The notes below the pieces were generated by a model. It saw only the letters and a program-made list of their open reading frames with translations. It ran no database searches and was not told where the DNA came from. Below, piece by piece: positions 27,562 to 36,808 of a stretch of DNA of 47,500 nt. Position 1 is the stretch's first letter. Each line of letters begins with the position of its first letter. The DNA comes from Methylosinus sp. H3A (GTDB lineage Bacteria; Pseudomonadota; Alphaproteobacteria; Rhizobiales; Beijerinckiaceae), in NCBI RefSeq assembly GCF_015709455.1, contig NZ_JADNQW010000001.1:1-47500 (forward strand), given 5' to 3'. The position numbers and the translations under genes were made by a program.

Positions 27562-28590
27562 TCAGGGGCGAACCAGATCGCGGATCGCGCGATAGAGACG
27601 CCGCGCTCTCGTTTTCTCCCGGAGAGCGTCGCTCCAATCGATCATGCTCGAATTGACGTCGTAATCCCCCCTCTGAGCATCCGGAATATCGCCAGCGACG
27701 ATGCGGGCGATGAGGTTCGGCAGCTCTCGATAGAAGGTTTCTGAACGATAGGGCGGATGCAGTGAATACATGCCCTTTCCCGATCCGAGAAAGTCGATGC
27801 GGCGCAGTCCGTGGCGCCTCATGGCCGCGGTAAAGAGCTCCTCAACCGGCAGGGACAGTGGCGATTGGCGGTAGATCCGCGCTCGAAGCCGACGCTTCGC
27901 GTTCGGCCGCACGATCTCGAGCGCGCCGACGCGCGCATCGAAGCGTCGCTGGTCGAGAACGAAAATGCGCGTGCTCACGCTATGGAAACCATAGGCGAGG
28001 TAATCGGCGGCAAGGCGCGTCGGTCTCGGCAGCGCGTCGCTTCCGGGAAAATAGCGATGCAGATCGGCGAGCGCGCCGTCGACCGTCGGCGGTCCGGGCA
28101 ATGGACTGGCGAATAGCGCATCGGGCGTCTGCTCGAACCAGCCGATGGCTTCGTCGAGCCAGGCCTGGCTTCCCCCACCAAACAGCATGTCGCTGTCCAT
28201 ATGCAGGATATAATCGGCGTCCGCGCGGAGCAGGCCGTAGAAATAGGCGTGTAGCGGCCCGCCATCATAAGCTTTTTCCGGGACGTCCGCGCTGGAATCA
28301 AAATAGCGCCGCCGTACGGCCTCGCGCGCCTCGGGAGAATAGTCGACCTCCACGATTTCGAGATTGGAAAAACGCGCCGCGAATGTCTCGATATGATCGA
28401 AAAGCTGCTTGCGATTCTCGTCATAGCTCGCGCCACGGTAACGGCCTGTGAGACTGCGCTTCGTGTCGATGGTCAGTGTGACGCGCTCGACCTGACGGCC
28501 CCAGACCTCGAGCTCGTGTCCGAGCGTGTGCGCCACATGGCGAGCATCGAGCGGATGCATATTGATTTGCAGAGCTGATCGAACAGTCAT
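27562..28590 (-). CDS. DXD-motif glycosyltransferase (intact copy)
   Basis: The 342-residue soluble product has a GT-A-like centre ADADYILHMDSDMLFGG (around residues 122-138). There the DSD would bind a metal and the nucleotide sugar. Downstream blocks include PLPGPPTVDGALADLHRYFP, a possible acceptor-site region, and a basic C-terminus. ATG 28590 is preferred to a TTG five codons earlier because AAAGG lies at proper distance before it. I do not recognise a named family. It sits between the flippase (267 bases downstream) and the GH10 gene upstream, all on the minus strand, so addition of one sugar to the exported unit is the likely role. Confidence 0.75.
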   Translation of the reverse strand: MTVRSALQINMHPLDARHVAHTLGHELEVWGRQVERVTLTIDTKRSLTGRYRGASYDENRKQLFDHIETFAARFSNLEIVEVDYSPEAREAVRRRYFDSSADVPEKAYDGGPLHAYFYGLLRADADYILHMDSDMLFGGGSQAWLDEAIGWFEQTPDALFASPLPGPPTVDGALADLHRYFPGSDALPRPTRLAADYLAYGFHSVSTRIFVLDQRRFDARVGALEIVRPNAKRRLRARIYRQSPLSLPVEELFTAAMRRHGLRRIDFLGSGKGMYSLHPPYRSETFYRELPNLIARIVAGDIPDAQRGDYDVNSSMIDWSDALREKTRARRLYRAIRDLVRP

Positions 28591-28642
28591 GACAGACCTT
28601 TTCAAGAATGATTTTCGTCAGATCGGATCGTCACGCGCGCGG

Positions 28643-29722
28643 CTACGCCGTTCTGCCGGTGAAGCGGTCGATCATCTGCATGAACGGCTTGCGGCCGAAG
28701 TCGCGATCGAGCGGGAGCGGCCGGTTCGGCAGACCGTCGCGGCGCGGGAACATATATGGAATCCAGCTATAGCGATCCGAAATGCCCCAGGTGAGCAGGG
28801 CGTCGAGCGGGCCGGCCGTGGTTACCGTGGAAAGAAGATCGCCGACTTGGCGGGCGATGATCTGGTCACGTTCGAGCGGTGACGGCGGCAGCTCCTTGTC
28901 GACCACATCGAGCTCCGTGATCAGCACCTTTACTCCCGCTGCATGGAGCTCGCCGACGAAGCGCCCAAGACCATCGCGATCGATCGCCTTCGCACCGCGC
29001 AGGTGGCATTGCAGGCCCACTGCATGGAGCGGCGCGCCGGCGTCCAAGAGACGGAAGACGAGATTCCGGAACGCCGCCCGCTTCGCCGGAAAATGCTCGT
29101 CGCCGAATTCAACGTCATATTCGTTGAGCACCAGCTGCGCCTGCGGATCGGCAGCCGCCGCAGTCCGAAACGCAAGCGCAAAGTGACGATCGCCGAGCAG
29201 ATCGAGCCAGAGTGACGGGCGACGATCCGTCGGACGGCGCGCGACGTCCGGAATCGCTTCGTTCACCACGTCCCACGAACGAATGCGCCCACGGTAACGG
29301 GAAACGACCGTTTCGATATGCTCGACGAGCGCGCGCTCCGCTTTCGCCGGCGTATCGATCGTCTTCGTCCACTCCGGCATCGAAGCATACCAGACAAGCG
29401 TGTGGCCGCGCATGGAAAGCCCGTTTCGCTGCGCGAACGACAGCAGCGAATCGGCTCCATCAAAAGCAAAGGTCGAAGCGTTTGGCCGCAACCTGCTCCA
29501 TTTCAACTCGTCGACGGGCACGATCAAGCTGCATTGCTCTGCGAGAGCCACCCCTAAGCGCGGATCGGACTTGAGATCGGCCAGTCCGAGCGCCGCACCA
29601 TATGGCACCCGCCGCTGCGCTTTCCATGACGAGGATGTCGCCGCACTCGCGGCTGCGGGCGTCATCGCCAATGCGGCGGCGCCGAGGCTGGAGGTCAGGA
29701 CGTCGCGCCTGTTCCACTTCAT
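28643..29722 (-). CDS. Exported GH10 endo-1,4-beta-xylanase-type hydrolase (intact copy)
   Basis: The 359-residue product begins MKWNRRDVLTSSLGAAALAM, a twin-arginine export signal ending near residue 27. The GH10 barrel follows with every key motif: GHTLVWYASMPEW (from 107), WDVVNEAIPD with the acid/base Glu155, QCHLRG (239-243), ITELDV with the nucleophile Glu270, and TWGISDRYSW (311-320). Family members cut beta-1,4-xylan or related chains by a retaining mechanism. Within a polysaccharide export cluster it may instead trim or release the plasmid-encoded polymer. ATG 29722 is chosen because the signal starts there; a longer open frame upstream has no signal. It is divergent from glycosyltransferase A. 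Confidence 0.92.
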   Translation of the reverse strand: MKWNRRDVLTSSLGAAALAMTPAAASAATSSSWKAQRRVPYGAALGLADLKSDPRLGVALAEQCSLIVPVDELKWSRLRPNASTFAFDGADSLLSFAQRNGLSMRGHTLVWYASMPEWTKTIDTPAKAERALVEHIETVVSRYRGRIRSWDVVNEAIPDVARRPTDRRPSLWLDLLGDRHFALAFRTAAAADPQAQLVLNEYDVEFGDEHFPAKRAAFRNLVFRLLDAGAPLHAVGLQCHLRGAKAIDRDGLGRFVGELHAAGVKVLITELDVVDKELPPSPLERDQIIARQVGDLLSTVTTAGPLDALLTWGISDRYSWIPYMFPRRDGLPNRPLPLDRDFGRKPFMQMIDRFTGRTA

Positions 29723-29957
29723 GAAGAAGAAATCTCTCTTTGAGAAAAACGTGGCTTCGGATGACCATTGCAGCAAAATTCGATCCAGCAGAAGCCGAAC
29801 GGAGAAGACCGCGCCAAAGCGCCCTTCGTCCAACTCAGACGCCAGCACCACGCCAAAATTGGCCTAGTCTTTGCTGTTTTCGATCGGCATCCGGTCGAAG
29901 AGGTTCTTTTTGATACGGTTCGTGTTTCAGCTGGATCGAGTTCGGAAGGTGATGTGA
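29723..29957. other. Divergent promoter region between GH10 and glycosyltransferase A
   Basis: This 235-base stretch separates two divergent polysaccharide genes and must hold both promoters. A Shine-Dalgarno-like GGAAGGTG precedes the ATG at 29958. No convincing sigma-70 boxes or operators were found by eye. The same region in unit 1 is 5968-6202. Confidence 0.5.
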
Positions 29958-30878
29958 ATGAGCGTCAGCGTAGTCATTCCAGTCAAGAACGGCGCGCGCT
30001 TCATCGCAGAAGCGGTCGAGAGCGCCTGTGTCCAAGCCGAGGTCGGGCTGATCGTCGTGGTCGATGACGGCTCCTCCGACTGTACGGTCGATATCGTCCG
30101 CGCCATGAGCGATCCGCGCATCGTTTTGATCGAGAATACTCGGCAAGGTGTTTCCGCCGCACGTAACTCGGGTCTCGACGAAGTGGTGTCGAGAGGCTGC
30201 TCGCACGCCGCCGCATCCTGGGTCGTTTTCCTCGATGCCGACGATCGCTTGCGCTCGGGCGCGGTGTCCGAATTGCTTGCCGGCGTCGATGACGATTGCG
30301 TCGCGGTCTACGGCGACTACGATCGGATCGACGAGAACGGAGCGTTCATCGGGCGCCGACGATTCATCCGCGGCAAGCGCAAACCCAGCGGAGACGTCCT
30401 CGGACGGATTCTCGCTGGAAACTTTCTGGTCAACGGCGGCGTGATGCTGATCCGCATCGACATCTTTCACAGTATCGGTGGCTTCGACGAGACGCTCCGC
30501 CACTGCGAAGATTGGCACGCCTTCTGCCGATTGGCGGCAACCGGTCGGATCGTCTGGCGGCCGAACGCCCATGTGCTCGATTATCGCGTTCACCGTTGCG
30601 GCACGATGATGGACTCATCTATTGACTATCGCCGATATGAGACGGCATTGGAGCGGGTTTTCGCAGACCCGCTGATCTGCGGACGCTTCAACTCCCATCG
30701 ACTGGAGCGTCTGCGCCGCAGATCAGAAGCGCATCTGCGCACCTATCTCGCTTGCCAGACATTCCGCTCCGGAGCCTATCTGCGAGCAGTTCGCCAAGCA
30801 ACACAAGCGATTATGGCGCTTCCGTCGCACGCGCCGAACGTCGTGCTTCGACTGGTCGGAGCCGCAGCAGGAATTTAG
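29958..30878 (+). CDS. Family 2-type glycosyltransferase A (intact copy)
   Basis: The 306-residue product is a typical GT2 inverting transferase. It has VSVVIPVKNGARFIAEAVES at the N-terminus, VVVDDGSSDCTVDI (residues ~33-46) for the nucleotide, GVSAARNSGLDE, and WVVFLDADDRLRSGA with the metal-binding DAD. The acceptor-side motif GGFDETLRHCEDWHAFCRLA supplies the catalytic acid-base ED. No membrane anchor is evident. Glycosyltransferase B follows 56 bases downstream on the same strand, so the two form an operon. The sugar and linkage are unknown. Confidence 0.9.
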   Translation: MSVSVVIPVKNGARFIAEAVESACVQAEVGLIVVVDDGSSDCTVDIVRAMSDPRIVLIENTRQGVSAARNSGLDEVVSRGCSHAAASWVVFLDADDRLRSGAVSELLAGVDDDCVAVYGDYDRIDENGAFIGRRRFIRGKRKPSGDVLGRILAGNFLVNGGVMLIRIDIFHSIGGFDETLRHCEDWHAFCRLAATGRIVWRPNAHVLDYRVHRCGTMMDSSIDYRRYETALERVFADPLICGRFNSHRLERLRRRSEAHLRTYLACQTFRSGAYLRAVRQATQAIMALPSHAPNVVLRLVGAAAGI

Positions 30879-30934
30879 AGCGCGTCCCCATCGGAGGCCC
30901 GCTTGCCTTCGACGGGCACACAGGAGAATAGAAA

Positions 30935-31927
30935 GTGTCGGGTTCTCAGACCGAATCGAATGTCGCAGCAGTCGTCTGCGTTCCAACATTTCGTCGCCCG
31001 ACGCATCTCGAAAAGACGCTTGCCTCGCTCGCTCATCAAGCCGAGGGCGTGAATTTCGCGGTCGTGGTCGTCGAAAACGACAGCGAACGTCGCGAGGGCA
31101 AGGTCGTCGCAGACGCCTTTTTGAAATCGGGGGCGCTTCGAGGAGTGTGTGTCGTCGAGCCACAACGGGGAAATTGCAGGGCGATCAATCGCGCCTTCGA
31201 GACCGCTCTCGATAGTTTCCCGAGCGCCGAATTCATTCTCATGATCGACGATGACGAGATCGCGAGCCCATTATGGCTTCTGGAGATGGTCGGTGGGGCG
31301 CGACAGAGCGGCGCTGACATCGTCGGCGGGCCGGTCGTTCGTTCGTTCGAGACCGCTCCCGATCGCGCGGCCACGCTTCATCCGGTGTTCGATCCCGGCC
31401 TGTCTTTCTCCCGTTTCATTCCCTCGCTTCTCGGCTCAGGAAATTGTCTGCTCCGACGCCATGTGTTCGAATCCTTCGAGGCCCCTTACTTCGACCTCCG
31501 ATTCAATTTTCTCGGCGGCGGCGACATGGATTTCTTCAAGCGATGCCGCCTGAAGGGATTCACCACCTATTGGAGCAACGATGCGATCGTGACTGAGAGC
31601 GTTCCAGCGCAGCGCATGAAGGCCCGCTGGATCTTGCGCCGCGGCCTCGCCATTGGCGCAATCAACTATCAGATCGACTGCAAGCGCCATCCGAGCCGTC
31701 TCGGTCGCTCACTGATCTTCATCAAGAATTTCTTGACGCTCCCGCTCTCGGCGTTGCGCGCTGTCTCGATGTTTCAGCGAACGCGCTGCCTATTGCCGAC
31801 ATTGCATCCGATCTGCGTCGCCACGGGACGCAATCTCGCGGCGTTCGGCTTTTCACCCAGCCCCTATAAGCAAGCCAAGCAGACCGAACTCGACGCCGAG
31901 AGACTTACCGCCCACCCGTCGATGTGA
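30935..31927 (+). CDS. Family 2-type glycosyltransferase B
   Basis: The 330-residue product has a GT2-like N-terminus, VAAVVCVPTFRRPTHLEKTL, then VVVVENDSERREGKVVADAF and FILMIDDDEIASPLWLLEMV with a DDD metal site. A GGGDMDFFKRCRLKGFTTYW block holds the catalytic-side acid. Start is GTG 30935, preceded by AGGAG at the right distance. It follows glycosyltransferase A by 56 bases. A convergent GH16 gene lies downstream. Relatives act on the cytoplasmic side in exopolysaccharide or O-antigen assembly. The translation is the same in both plasmid units. Confidence 0.87.
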   Translation: MSGSQTESNVAAVVCVPTFRRPTHLEKTLASLAHQAEGVNFAVVVVENDSERREGKVVADAFLKSGALRGVCVVEPQRGNCRAINRAFETALDSFPSAEFILMIDDDEIASPLWLLEMVGGARQSGADIVGGPVVRSFETAPDRAATLHPVFDPGLSFSRFIPSLLGSGNCLLRRHVFESFEAPYFDLRFNFLGGGDMDFFKRCRLKGFTTYWSNDAIVTESVPAQRMKARWILRRGLAIGAINYQIDCKRHPSRLGRSLIFIKNFLTLPLSALRAVSMFQRTRCLLPTLHPICVATGRNLAAFGFSPSPYKQAKQTELDAERLTAHPSM

Positions 31928-32016
31928 CGTCGCCGCGCACGCACAAGATGGCGTCACCTTGGTTCTGCCATTCGTCGAACGATATCGCATCCCGGCAATG
32001 CGTGCCGTCGACGCGG

Positions 32017-33669
32017 TCAAAACGGCTTGACGCTATAGAGCCGCACGTAATTGACATTCATAATGAGAGGATCTGGCGTCGTCGCATCGGGTCGCAAGTT
32101 AATATTTGACTCCATCCAACTGGCGTCCATGACATAGTTCATGAGAGGCGTCAGCGACACTCCCTGATAGGCGTTCACGAGAGAAGCAGGAGCCGAATAG
32201 ATCAACTGTTGGTCGAGATAAAAATCTATATGCTGCGCCGTCCAGTCCAGGCCATAGGTATGAAACTGCCCGTCGATCAGACCGATGTGCTGCCCGACCG
32301 TGGTTCCCGCGTTGTCGTTTTGTCCGCCGGAATAGATCGTTGTATAAAAGGAGGAGGAATGCCCGAAGAATTCAAGCAGATCAATTTCCGCGTGCGGCAT
32401 GTTGGGGTTTGCCCCGGGAGTTGAATAGAACCATAGCGCCGGAAACATTCCGGGCCCAGCGTTCGGAAAGGCCGCACGAAACTCGAAATAGCCGTAAGTA
32501 AAACCAGGGAAGACTGCCGGATTGGCCTCCAGATGGCCGCCAATGAATGACGGAACCGGGCCGCCCACGCCTTGCGCCGTCATCTCCGCCTGGATGGCTG
32601 ACACGAGGTTGCTCGGCGTTGGTCTCGCGGAAATCGTCAAATAGCCGTTCGCCTGCGAAAAAGGGGACACTCCGAGCATCGTCGGATCATTCGGGTTAAT
32701 GTCGAAAGTTCCGCCAGGCCGGCTGCAGATTCCTGAAGCGACATCCGCGGCCGCGCATGGCGAAGCGGCGAAATCGACATAACCTTGCGTCGGCGACTGC
32801 CAAGTCATGTCGTTCGGCATCCATGCGCCCGCCGTGGCGTTCGACGCGGTCCTCAATGTGAGCGGCGTGACACTGAAATCCTGCTCCCAAAGCAGAACCG
32901 CGCCATTTCCGGTGAGAACCGGCGGACTTGTCGACGGATTGGCGCTGACGTCGAGCGAAGCGAGGAAAGGCGATTGAGCGAGCCCGGTCCATGGATTATT
33001 GTAATTGACCGAGATAAATCCCTTATAATTCGTCAGTTCGGCGTTAGTCGGAATGTCAATAGTGAAATTGACTGTATTGGAGCCGGCATCGAGCGCGACC
33101 ACCTGACAGTTCCCGAAACTATATTGATCAGGAGCCACGAATCCAATGCATACTGAATTGGCGTTCGTCGCCGTCGGCGTGGACAATGTCGCCGTGACAT
33201 TTAATTGTCCGCCCGGAGTCGTGACCCCAGAATAATTCATCGATGAAAATGAAAACAATATTGTTGGCGACACTTGGGCGACCGTCAATGTGGTCAAGGA
33301 CGGCGACTGGGCGATAGCACCCCATGGATTTGTATTGTTTACAAAAATATATCCGCTGTAACTCGTTATTTCTGCATCTCCTGGAATATTCAAGTCGAGA
33401 TTGATCGCGTTGACACCAACGCCGAGAGCGATGTCGCGACAACCCCAGAAATTGTATTGATCCGGGGCGGAGAACACAACGCAGATCGAATCGGTATTTA
33501 TAGCGGCCGACGCCGTCAAAGTGGCGACGACACTCAGTTGGCCGCCCCTCTGGAAGTTCCCTGAATATGTCAATGAAGAGAATGAATAGGTTGCTTCCGC
33601 CTGCCCAGGCGAATTCGCAATAGTACAAATAATCGTAAACAATAACGCGATGTTCTGCCTAACTTTCAT
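32017..33669 (-). CDS. Secreted GH16 beta-glucanase-type enzyme with two N-terminal repeats
   Basis: The 550-residue product has a Sec signal (MKVRQNIALLFTIICTIANS, cleavage near AEA at 26). Two homologous units of about 105 residues follow (from ~28 and ~135), each with YSG, GGQL, a CxxF/G-APDQY-F-C core and NPWxxxAQSP, which I do not recognise. A GH16 domain (~260-550) carries GYFEFRAAFPNAGPGMFPAL and the catalytic HAEIDLLEFFG (Glu428, Asp430, Glu433). It also has the LDWTAQHIDFYLD strand. GH16 enzymes cut or transglycosylate beta-1,3/1,4-glucans, laminarin, agar or succinoglycan. ATG 33669 is chosen for its signal and the AGG before it; a longer frame upstream is not needed. Base composition is more A+T-rich than the rest of the unit. 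Confidence 0.87.
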   Translation of the reverse strand: MKVRQNIALLFTIICTIANSPGQAEATYSFSSLTYSGNFQRGGQLSVVATLTASAAINTDSICVVFSAPDQYNFWGCRDIALGVGVNAINLDLNIPGDAEITSYSGYIFVNNTNPWGAIAQSPSLTTLTVAQVSPTILFSFSSMNYSGVTTPGGQLNVTATLSTPTATNANSVCIGFVAPDQYSFGNCQVVALDAGSNTVNFTIDIPTNAELTNYKGFISVNYNNPWTGLAQSPFLASLDVSANPSTSPPVLTGNGAVLLWEQDFSVTPLTLRTASNATAGAWMPNDMTWQSPTQGYVDFAASPCAAADVASGICSRPGGTFDINPNDPTMLGVSPFSQANGYLTISARPTPSNLVSAIQAEMTAQGVGGPVPSFIGGHLEANPAVFPGFTYGYFEFRAAFPNAGPGMFPALWFYSTPGANPNMPHAEIDLLEFFGHSSSFYTTIYSGGQNDNAGTTVGQHIGLIDGQFHTYGLDWTAQHIDFYLDQQLIYSAPASLVNAYQGVSLTPLMNYVMDASWMESNINLRPDATTPDPLIMNVNYVRLYSVKPF

Positions 33670-33734
33670 AACAAACCTCATTGGTCTAATACGGCGTAAA
33701 ATTGCTATAAAGCGCCGTGATACGCATGATCTTC

Positions 33735-33780
33735 GCTTCGCGTCCAAGGTTGCCGCCGCCGCCGACCTTGGACGCGAAGC
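33735..33780. repeat. 16-bp perfect inverted repeat between beta-helix and GH16 genes (unit 2)
   Basis: GCTTCGCGTCCAAGGT (33735-33750) pairs with 33765-33780 over a 14-base loop of repeated GCC. It would form a very stable stem in RNA of either strand. No T-run follows on either side, so it is more likely an mRNA-stabilising or processing element, or a protein site, than a simple terminator. Confidence 0.7.
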
Positions 33781-33898
33781 GTCTGGAAGCTGTGACGGGT
33801 CGGAAAGAGATCTCGAAGACGACGCGAGTAGGCCGCCAGAACTCTCCGCCGATTCAAACCCATGTGCCACTTCCGCCAACCCAACTGAATTTTCGGGG

Positions 33899-35263
33899 CT
33901 AGTATGATCTATTGTTCCCCATGAAGACATTGCCGATTTGGGCGTCATACTGGTTGCCATAATCGGTACTTCCAGACACACGTGCGACAGTGCCAGTGCT
34001 GTCGTCGTAGACGACGGAAACGATTGCGCCACCCGTGGCGCCCTGAATTTGGTTGCTTGAAATGACGATCTGCCCGGCCCCGCTTTGAGCGCTATAGCCG
34101 ATGCCGATCGGACTATTCAGAACCAAATTGCCATTGACATTAAGATCGTGGGTCGATGCATTATGGCCTGGGTTGATCCCGATTCCTGCGGCTCCGTCAA
34201 CGAGGTTGCCCGAAATGACGGCGGCGCCTTCCGCATAAATGCCGAAGGCGATGCTGACAGTCGGAACATATCCTGGATCATTGATCGTCTGATGGATGAT
34301 GTTAGTCACACGGTTGCCCGTGATGGCGACGCTCTTTGCGGCGCCTTGACCGCCGGTTCCAGAATTGGCGACCGCAATTCCATTGCCCGCCGTGTCGATA
34401 ATGTTCCCCGAGACGACAGCGCCGTTCAGGTCGATTCCCGCGGTTGGCGCTTCGATGAATATCGCCATCTCCCGAGAGCCATAGCAGTTATTGCCTTGAA
34501 TAACGAAATCTCCGCCGCCATTGCATCGGATCGCAGAATATTGGCACCCGCTGATGGTGTTTGCCGTTATTGTGACAGCGACCGCCCGGAAGACGAGAAT
34601 GCCATTCCCATTTTGACCCGTGCCACTTCCGCTTTGAATGCCATTGATATTATTCTCGGATACAATGCTGCCATTGCCAGTGACGGTCGATGTCCAAATC
34701 AATATGCCGTTATTGGCACAATTCTGGACTGTATTTCCATTGATACGCGAAGTGGCGTCTACTGCCCAAATGCCGTAGCTGCATTGATAGACGAGATTAT
34801 CTCGTATCGTGCAAGCAGATCCAGAAACATACACACCACACGCCACCGAATTATAGAACTGGTTATTGATTATTTCACAATACGGCGCATTGGTGACAGA
34901 AAGAAGCGCCGATGAATCGCTTAAATTCGTGAAATTGACGTTACTTCCGTTGAAATTGATGCCGTCAATCTTGCAGCAATATATACCGTTAATAGTCAAA
35001 ATATTGTTGCCGGACGTGAGCTGCAACACGACCGTGCCCGGAATTGCATAGACGGACAGTGTTTGTCCCCCACCAGTGCTCGAGTTCACGAGAATTTCGG
35101 TTGTCGTATAGACGCCTGGCTTGATGAACAATGGAAGGCCTCCGCTCCGAGCTTGGTCAAAAGCGGATTGAACATTGGCGACAGTGGACCATCCGGTGCC
35201 TGGAGACGATGACGCATTCTGAAGGACGACGGCGGTGTCGGAAACTTTCGTGTAGAGAGCCAC
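33899..35263 (-). CDS. Right-handed parallel beta-helix repeat protein
   Basis: The ~454-residue product is built of about a dozen 22-24-residue repeats with the pattern xISGNxIxxxxxxGIxxxxx (NNGILIWTSTVTGNGSIVSE, GNGIAVANSG, ISGNLVDGAAGIGINPG), the mark of a pectate-lyase-like beta-helix. An N-terminal block (VQSAFDQARSGGLPLFIKPG) is common before such helices. Similar proteins in Hyphomicrobiales carry a Tat signal; none is visible here. GTG 35263 is preferred over an upstream TTG because GGAG lies 9 bases before it. It could bind, lyase or epimerise the polysaccharide; no catalytic set is evident. It is A+T-richer than its neighbours, like the adjacent GH16 gene. Confidence 0.8.
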   Translation of the reverse strand: MALYTKVSDTAVVLQNASSSPGTGWSTVANVQSAFDQARSGGLPLFIKPGVYTTTEILVNSSTGGGQTLSVYAIPGTVVLQLTSGNNILTINGIYCCKIDGINFNGSNVNFTNLSDSSALLSVTNAPYCEIINNQFYNSVACGVYVSGSACTIRDNLVYQCSYGIWAVDATSRINGNTVQNCANNGILIWTSTVTGNGSIVSENNINGIQSGSGTGQNGNGILVFRAVAVTITANTISGCQYSAIRCNGGGDFVIQGNNCYGSREMAIFIEAPTAGIDLNGAVVSGNIIDTAGNGIAVANSGTGGQGAAKSVAITGNRVTNIIHQTINDPGYVPTVSIAFGIYAEGAAVISGNLVDGAAGIGINPGHNASTHDLNVNGNLVLNSPIGIGYSAQSGAGQIVISSNQIQGATGGAIVSVVYDDSTGTVARVSGSTDYGNQYDAQIGNVFMGNNRSY

Positions 35264-35411
35264 AGTCCAAATCTCCAAGGTAGGCAGATGAAATTACTTA
35301 TAAATCGCGCAGCTATAATCCATTTAACTGCACTTAAACGCGCGATTGCGACAGCAGGGGTGCATAGTCACGACGAAGCTTAATGGGGAATCATCGATAT
35401 TTCCAGTCCCC

Positions 35412-35510
35412 TCAGTAGCGGGTCGTATGCGAAGACGATGTCGTCGATACGCTGTCTTCGCGAGGACTCTCCGACTGCGCTTTGGCGGCTCGCGTAATCC
35501 AACTCCGCAT
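35412..35510 (-). pseudogene. Severed 3' end of acyltransferase 2 (unit 2)
   Basis: Joining 36809 back to 35510 after removing the IS and one copy of its 8-bp target duplication restores the acyltransferase frame. FERPMR then continues as SWITRAAKAQSESPREDSVS and ten more residues to a TGA at 35414-35412. The original protein was therefore about 449 residues. The stretch 35264-35411 holds the promoter side of the beta-helix gene, with no gene. Confidence 0.8.
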
Positions 35511-36808
35511 GGGGACTGTCAGGAATCTTGTGTGCGGGGCCGGGTTTCCATCACGCCGCGACGAAGCGATCGTCGAACATGATGGCGAATTGATTTTTCG
35601 CCTCGCACCATTCGCGCGGCGCCATTTTCCACTCCCCGGCGACTTGGCGCAAGACGAGATAGAGGAGCTTCATCGCCGCATCGTCAGTCGGAAAATGCCC
35701 TCTCGTCCGCACGGCGCGCCGCAGCTTCGCGTTCAAGGATTCTATGGCGTTCGTCGTGTAGATGATCCGCCGTACCGCGATCGGAAAGGCGAAAAACGGG
35801 ATGACCTGCTCCCAATTGCGCCGCCAGCCCTGCGCGATCGACGGATATTTCTTGCCCCAATGGCCGCCGTCGAAGGCCTCCAACGCCTCTTTGGCCGCCT
35901 CGGCGGTCGGGGCGCGATAGATCGTCTTCAGCGCGGCGGCGATCGCCTTGCGGTCCTTGTATGAGGCGAATTCCATCGAGTTTCGAATGAGATGCACGAT
36001 GCAGGTCTGCACGGTCGTCTGCGGAAACACCGCATTGATCGCCTCCGGAAAGCCCTTCAGGCCGTCGACCACGGCGATCAGTATGTCGCCGACGCCGCGG
36101 TTCTTCAGCTCGTTCATCACCCGAAGCCAGAATTTGGCGCCCTCCGAGGTCTCGATCCAAAGCCCCAGAATGTCCTTCGTTCCGTCCGGCGTGACGCCGA
36201 GCGCCACATAGACGGCCTTGTTGCGGACCAGGCCTTCGTCGCGGATTTTGACGCGCAGCGCGTCGAAGAAAACCAAGGGATACATCGCCTCGAGCGGCCG
36301 GTTCTGCCATTCGGCGACGGTCTCCAGCACGGCGTCGGTGACTGTCGAGATCAGATCGGGCGAGACTTCCAGGCCGTAGAGCTCGAGCAAATGGCCCTGG
36401 ATCTCGCGCACCGTCATGCCGCGCGCATACATCGACACGATTTTCTCGTCGAAGCCGGGAAAGCGGCGCTGATAGCGCGCGATCAGCTTGGGATCGAAGC
36501 TCCCCTCCCGGTCCCGCGGGACCCTGATGTCGATCTTCGACGTCTCGGTCAGCACGGTCTTCTTCGAATAGCCGTTGCGGTGGTTCGCCTTGCCCGCCGC
36601 CGCTTCGCTCTCGAGATGGTCGTCCATCTCCGCGTTCAGAACCCGTTCCGCCAGCGCCTTCTTCAGCTCATCGAACAAGCCATCCTTGGAAAAAACCTCC
36701 TTCGGATCGCGTCCCGACAGCAATTGGTCCAATGTGCCCTTCTTGATCGCCATAGCCCGCCTCCTGCGGTTCTACTATGGCCCCACACACAAGATTCCTG
36801 ACAGTCCC
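35511..36808. mobile_element. IS256-family insertion sequence
   Basis: The left end begins GGGGACTGTCAGGAATCTTG at 35511 and the right end is its inverse up to 36808/36809. The 31-base ends match at 30 positions. The flanks carry the 8-bp direct repeat CTCCGCAT (35503-35510 and 36809-36816, with one base ambiguous within a C/G run), the duplication size expected of this family. The element holds a single transposase gene and lies inside the 3' part of acyltransferase 2. The crisp ends and target repeats indicate a recent insertion. Confidence 0.95.
35551..36753 (-). CDS. IS256-family transposase (intact copy)
   Basis: The 400-residue product has the order of motifs expected of this DDE family: ALAERVLNAEMDDHLESEA, NHRNGYSKKTVLTE, IVSMYARGMTVREIQGHL, and LVFFDALRVKIRDEG with the first catalytic Asp. 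These are followed by IAVVDGLKGFPEAI with the second Asp, the CIVHLIRNS C-x2-H pair, and TTNAIESLNAKLRRAVRTRG with the Glu. It starts MAIKKGTLDQLLSGRDPKEV and nearly fills the element. Confidence 0.96.
   Translation of the reverse strand: MAIKKGTLDQLLSGRDPKEVFSKDGLFDELKKALAERVLNAEMDDHLESEAAAGKANHRNGYSKKTVLTETSKIDIRVPRDREGSFDPKLIARYQRRFPGFDEKIVSMYARGMTVREIQGHLLELYGLEVSPDLISTVTDAVLETVAEWQNRPLEAMYPLVFFDALRVKIRDEGLVRNKAVYVALGVTPDGTKDILGLWIETSEGAKFWLRVMNELKNRGVGDILIAVVDGLKGFPEAINAVFPQTTVQTCIVHLIRNSMEFASYKDRKAIAAALKTIYRAPTAEAAKEALEAFDGGHWGKKYPSIAQGWRRNWEQVIPFFAFPIAVRRIIYTTNAIESLNAKLRRAVRTRGHFPTDDAAMKLLYLVLRQVAGEWKMAPREWCEAKNQFAIMFDDRFVAA

Noticed and set aside
29723..29851. N-terminal extension of the GH10 gene
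   Set aside because: The added 43 residues precede a clear twin-arginine signal that must be N-terminal, so the start at 29722 is preferred.
33014..33560. CRISPR-like or tandem DNA repeats in the GH16 gene
   Set aside because: The repetition is at protein level (two ~105-residue domains) with diverged DNA; no spaced identical repeats are present.
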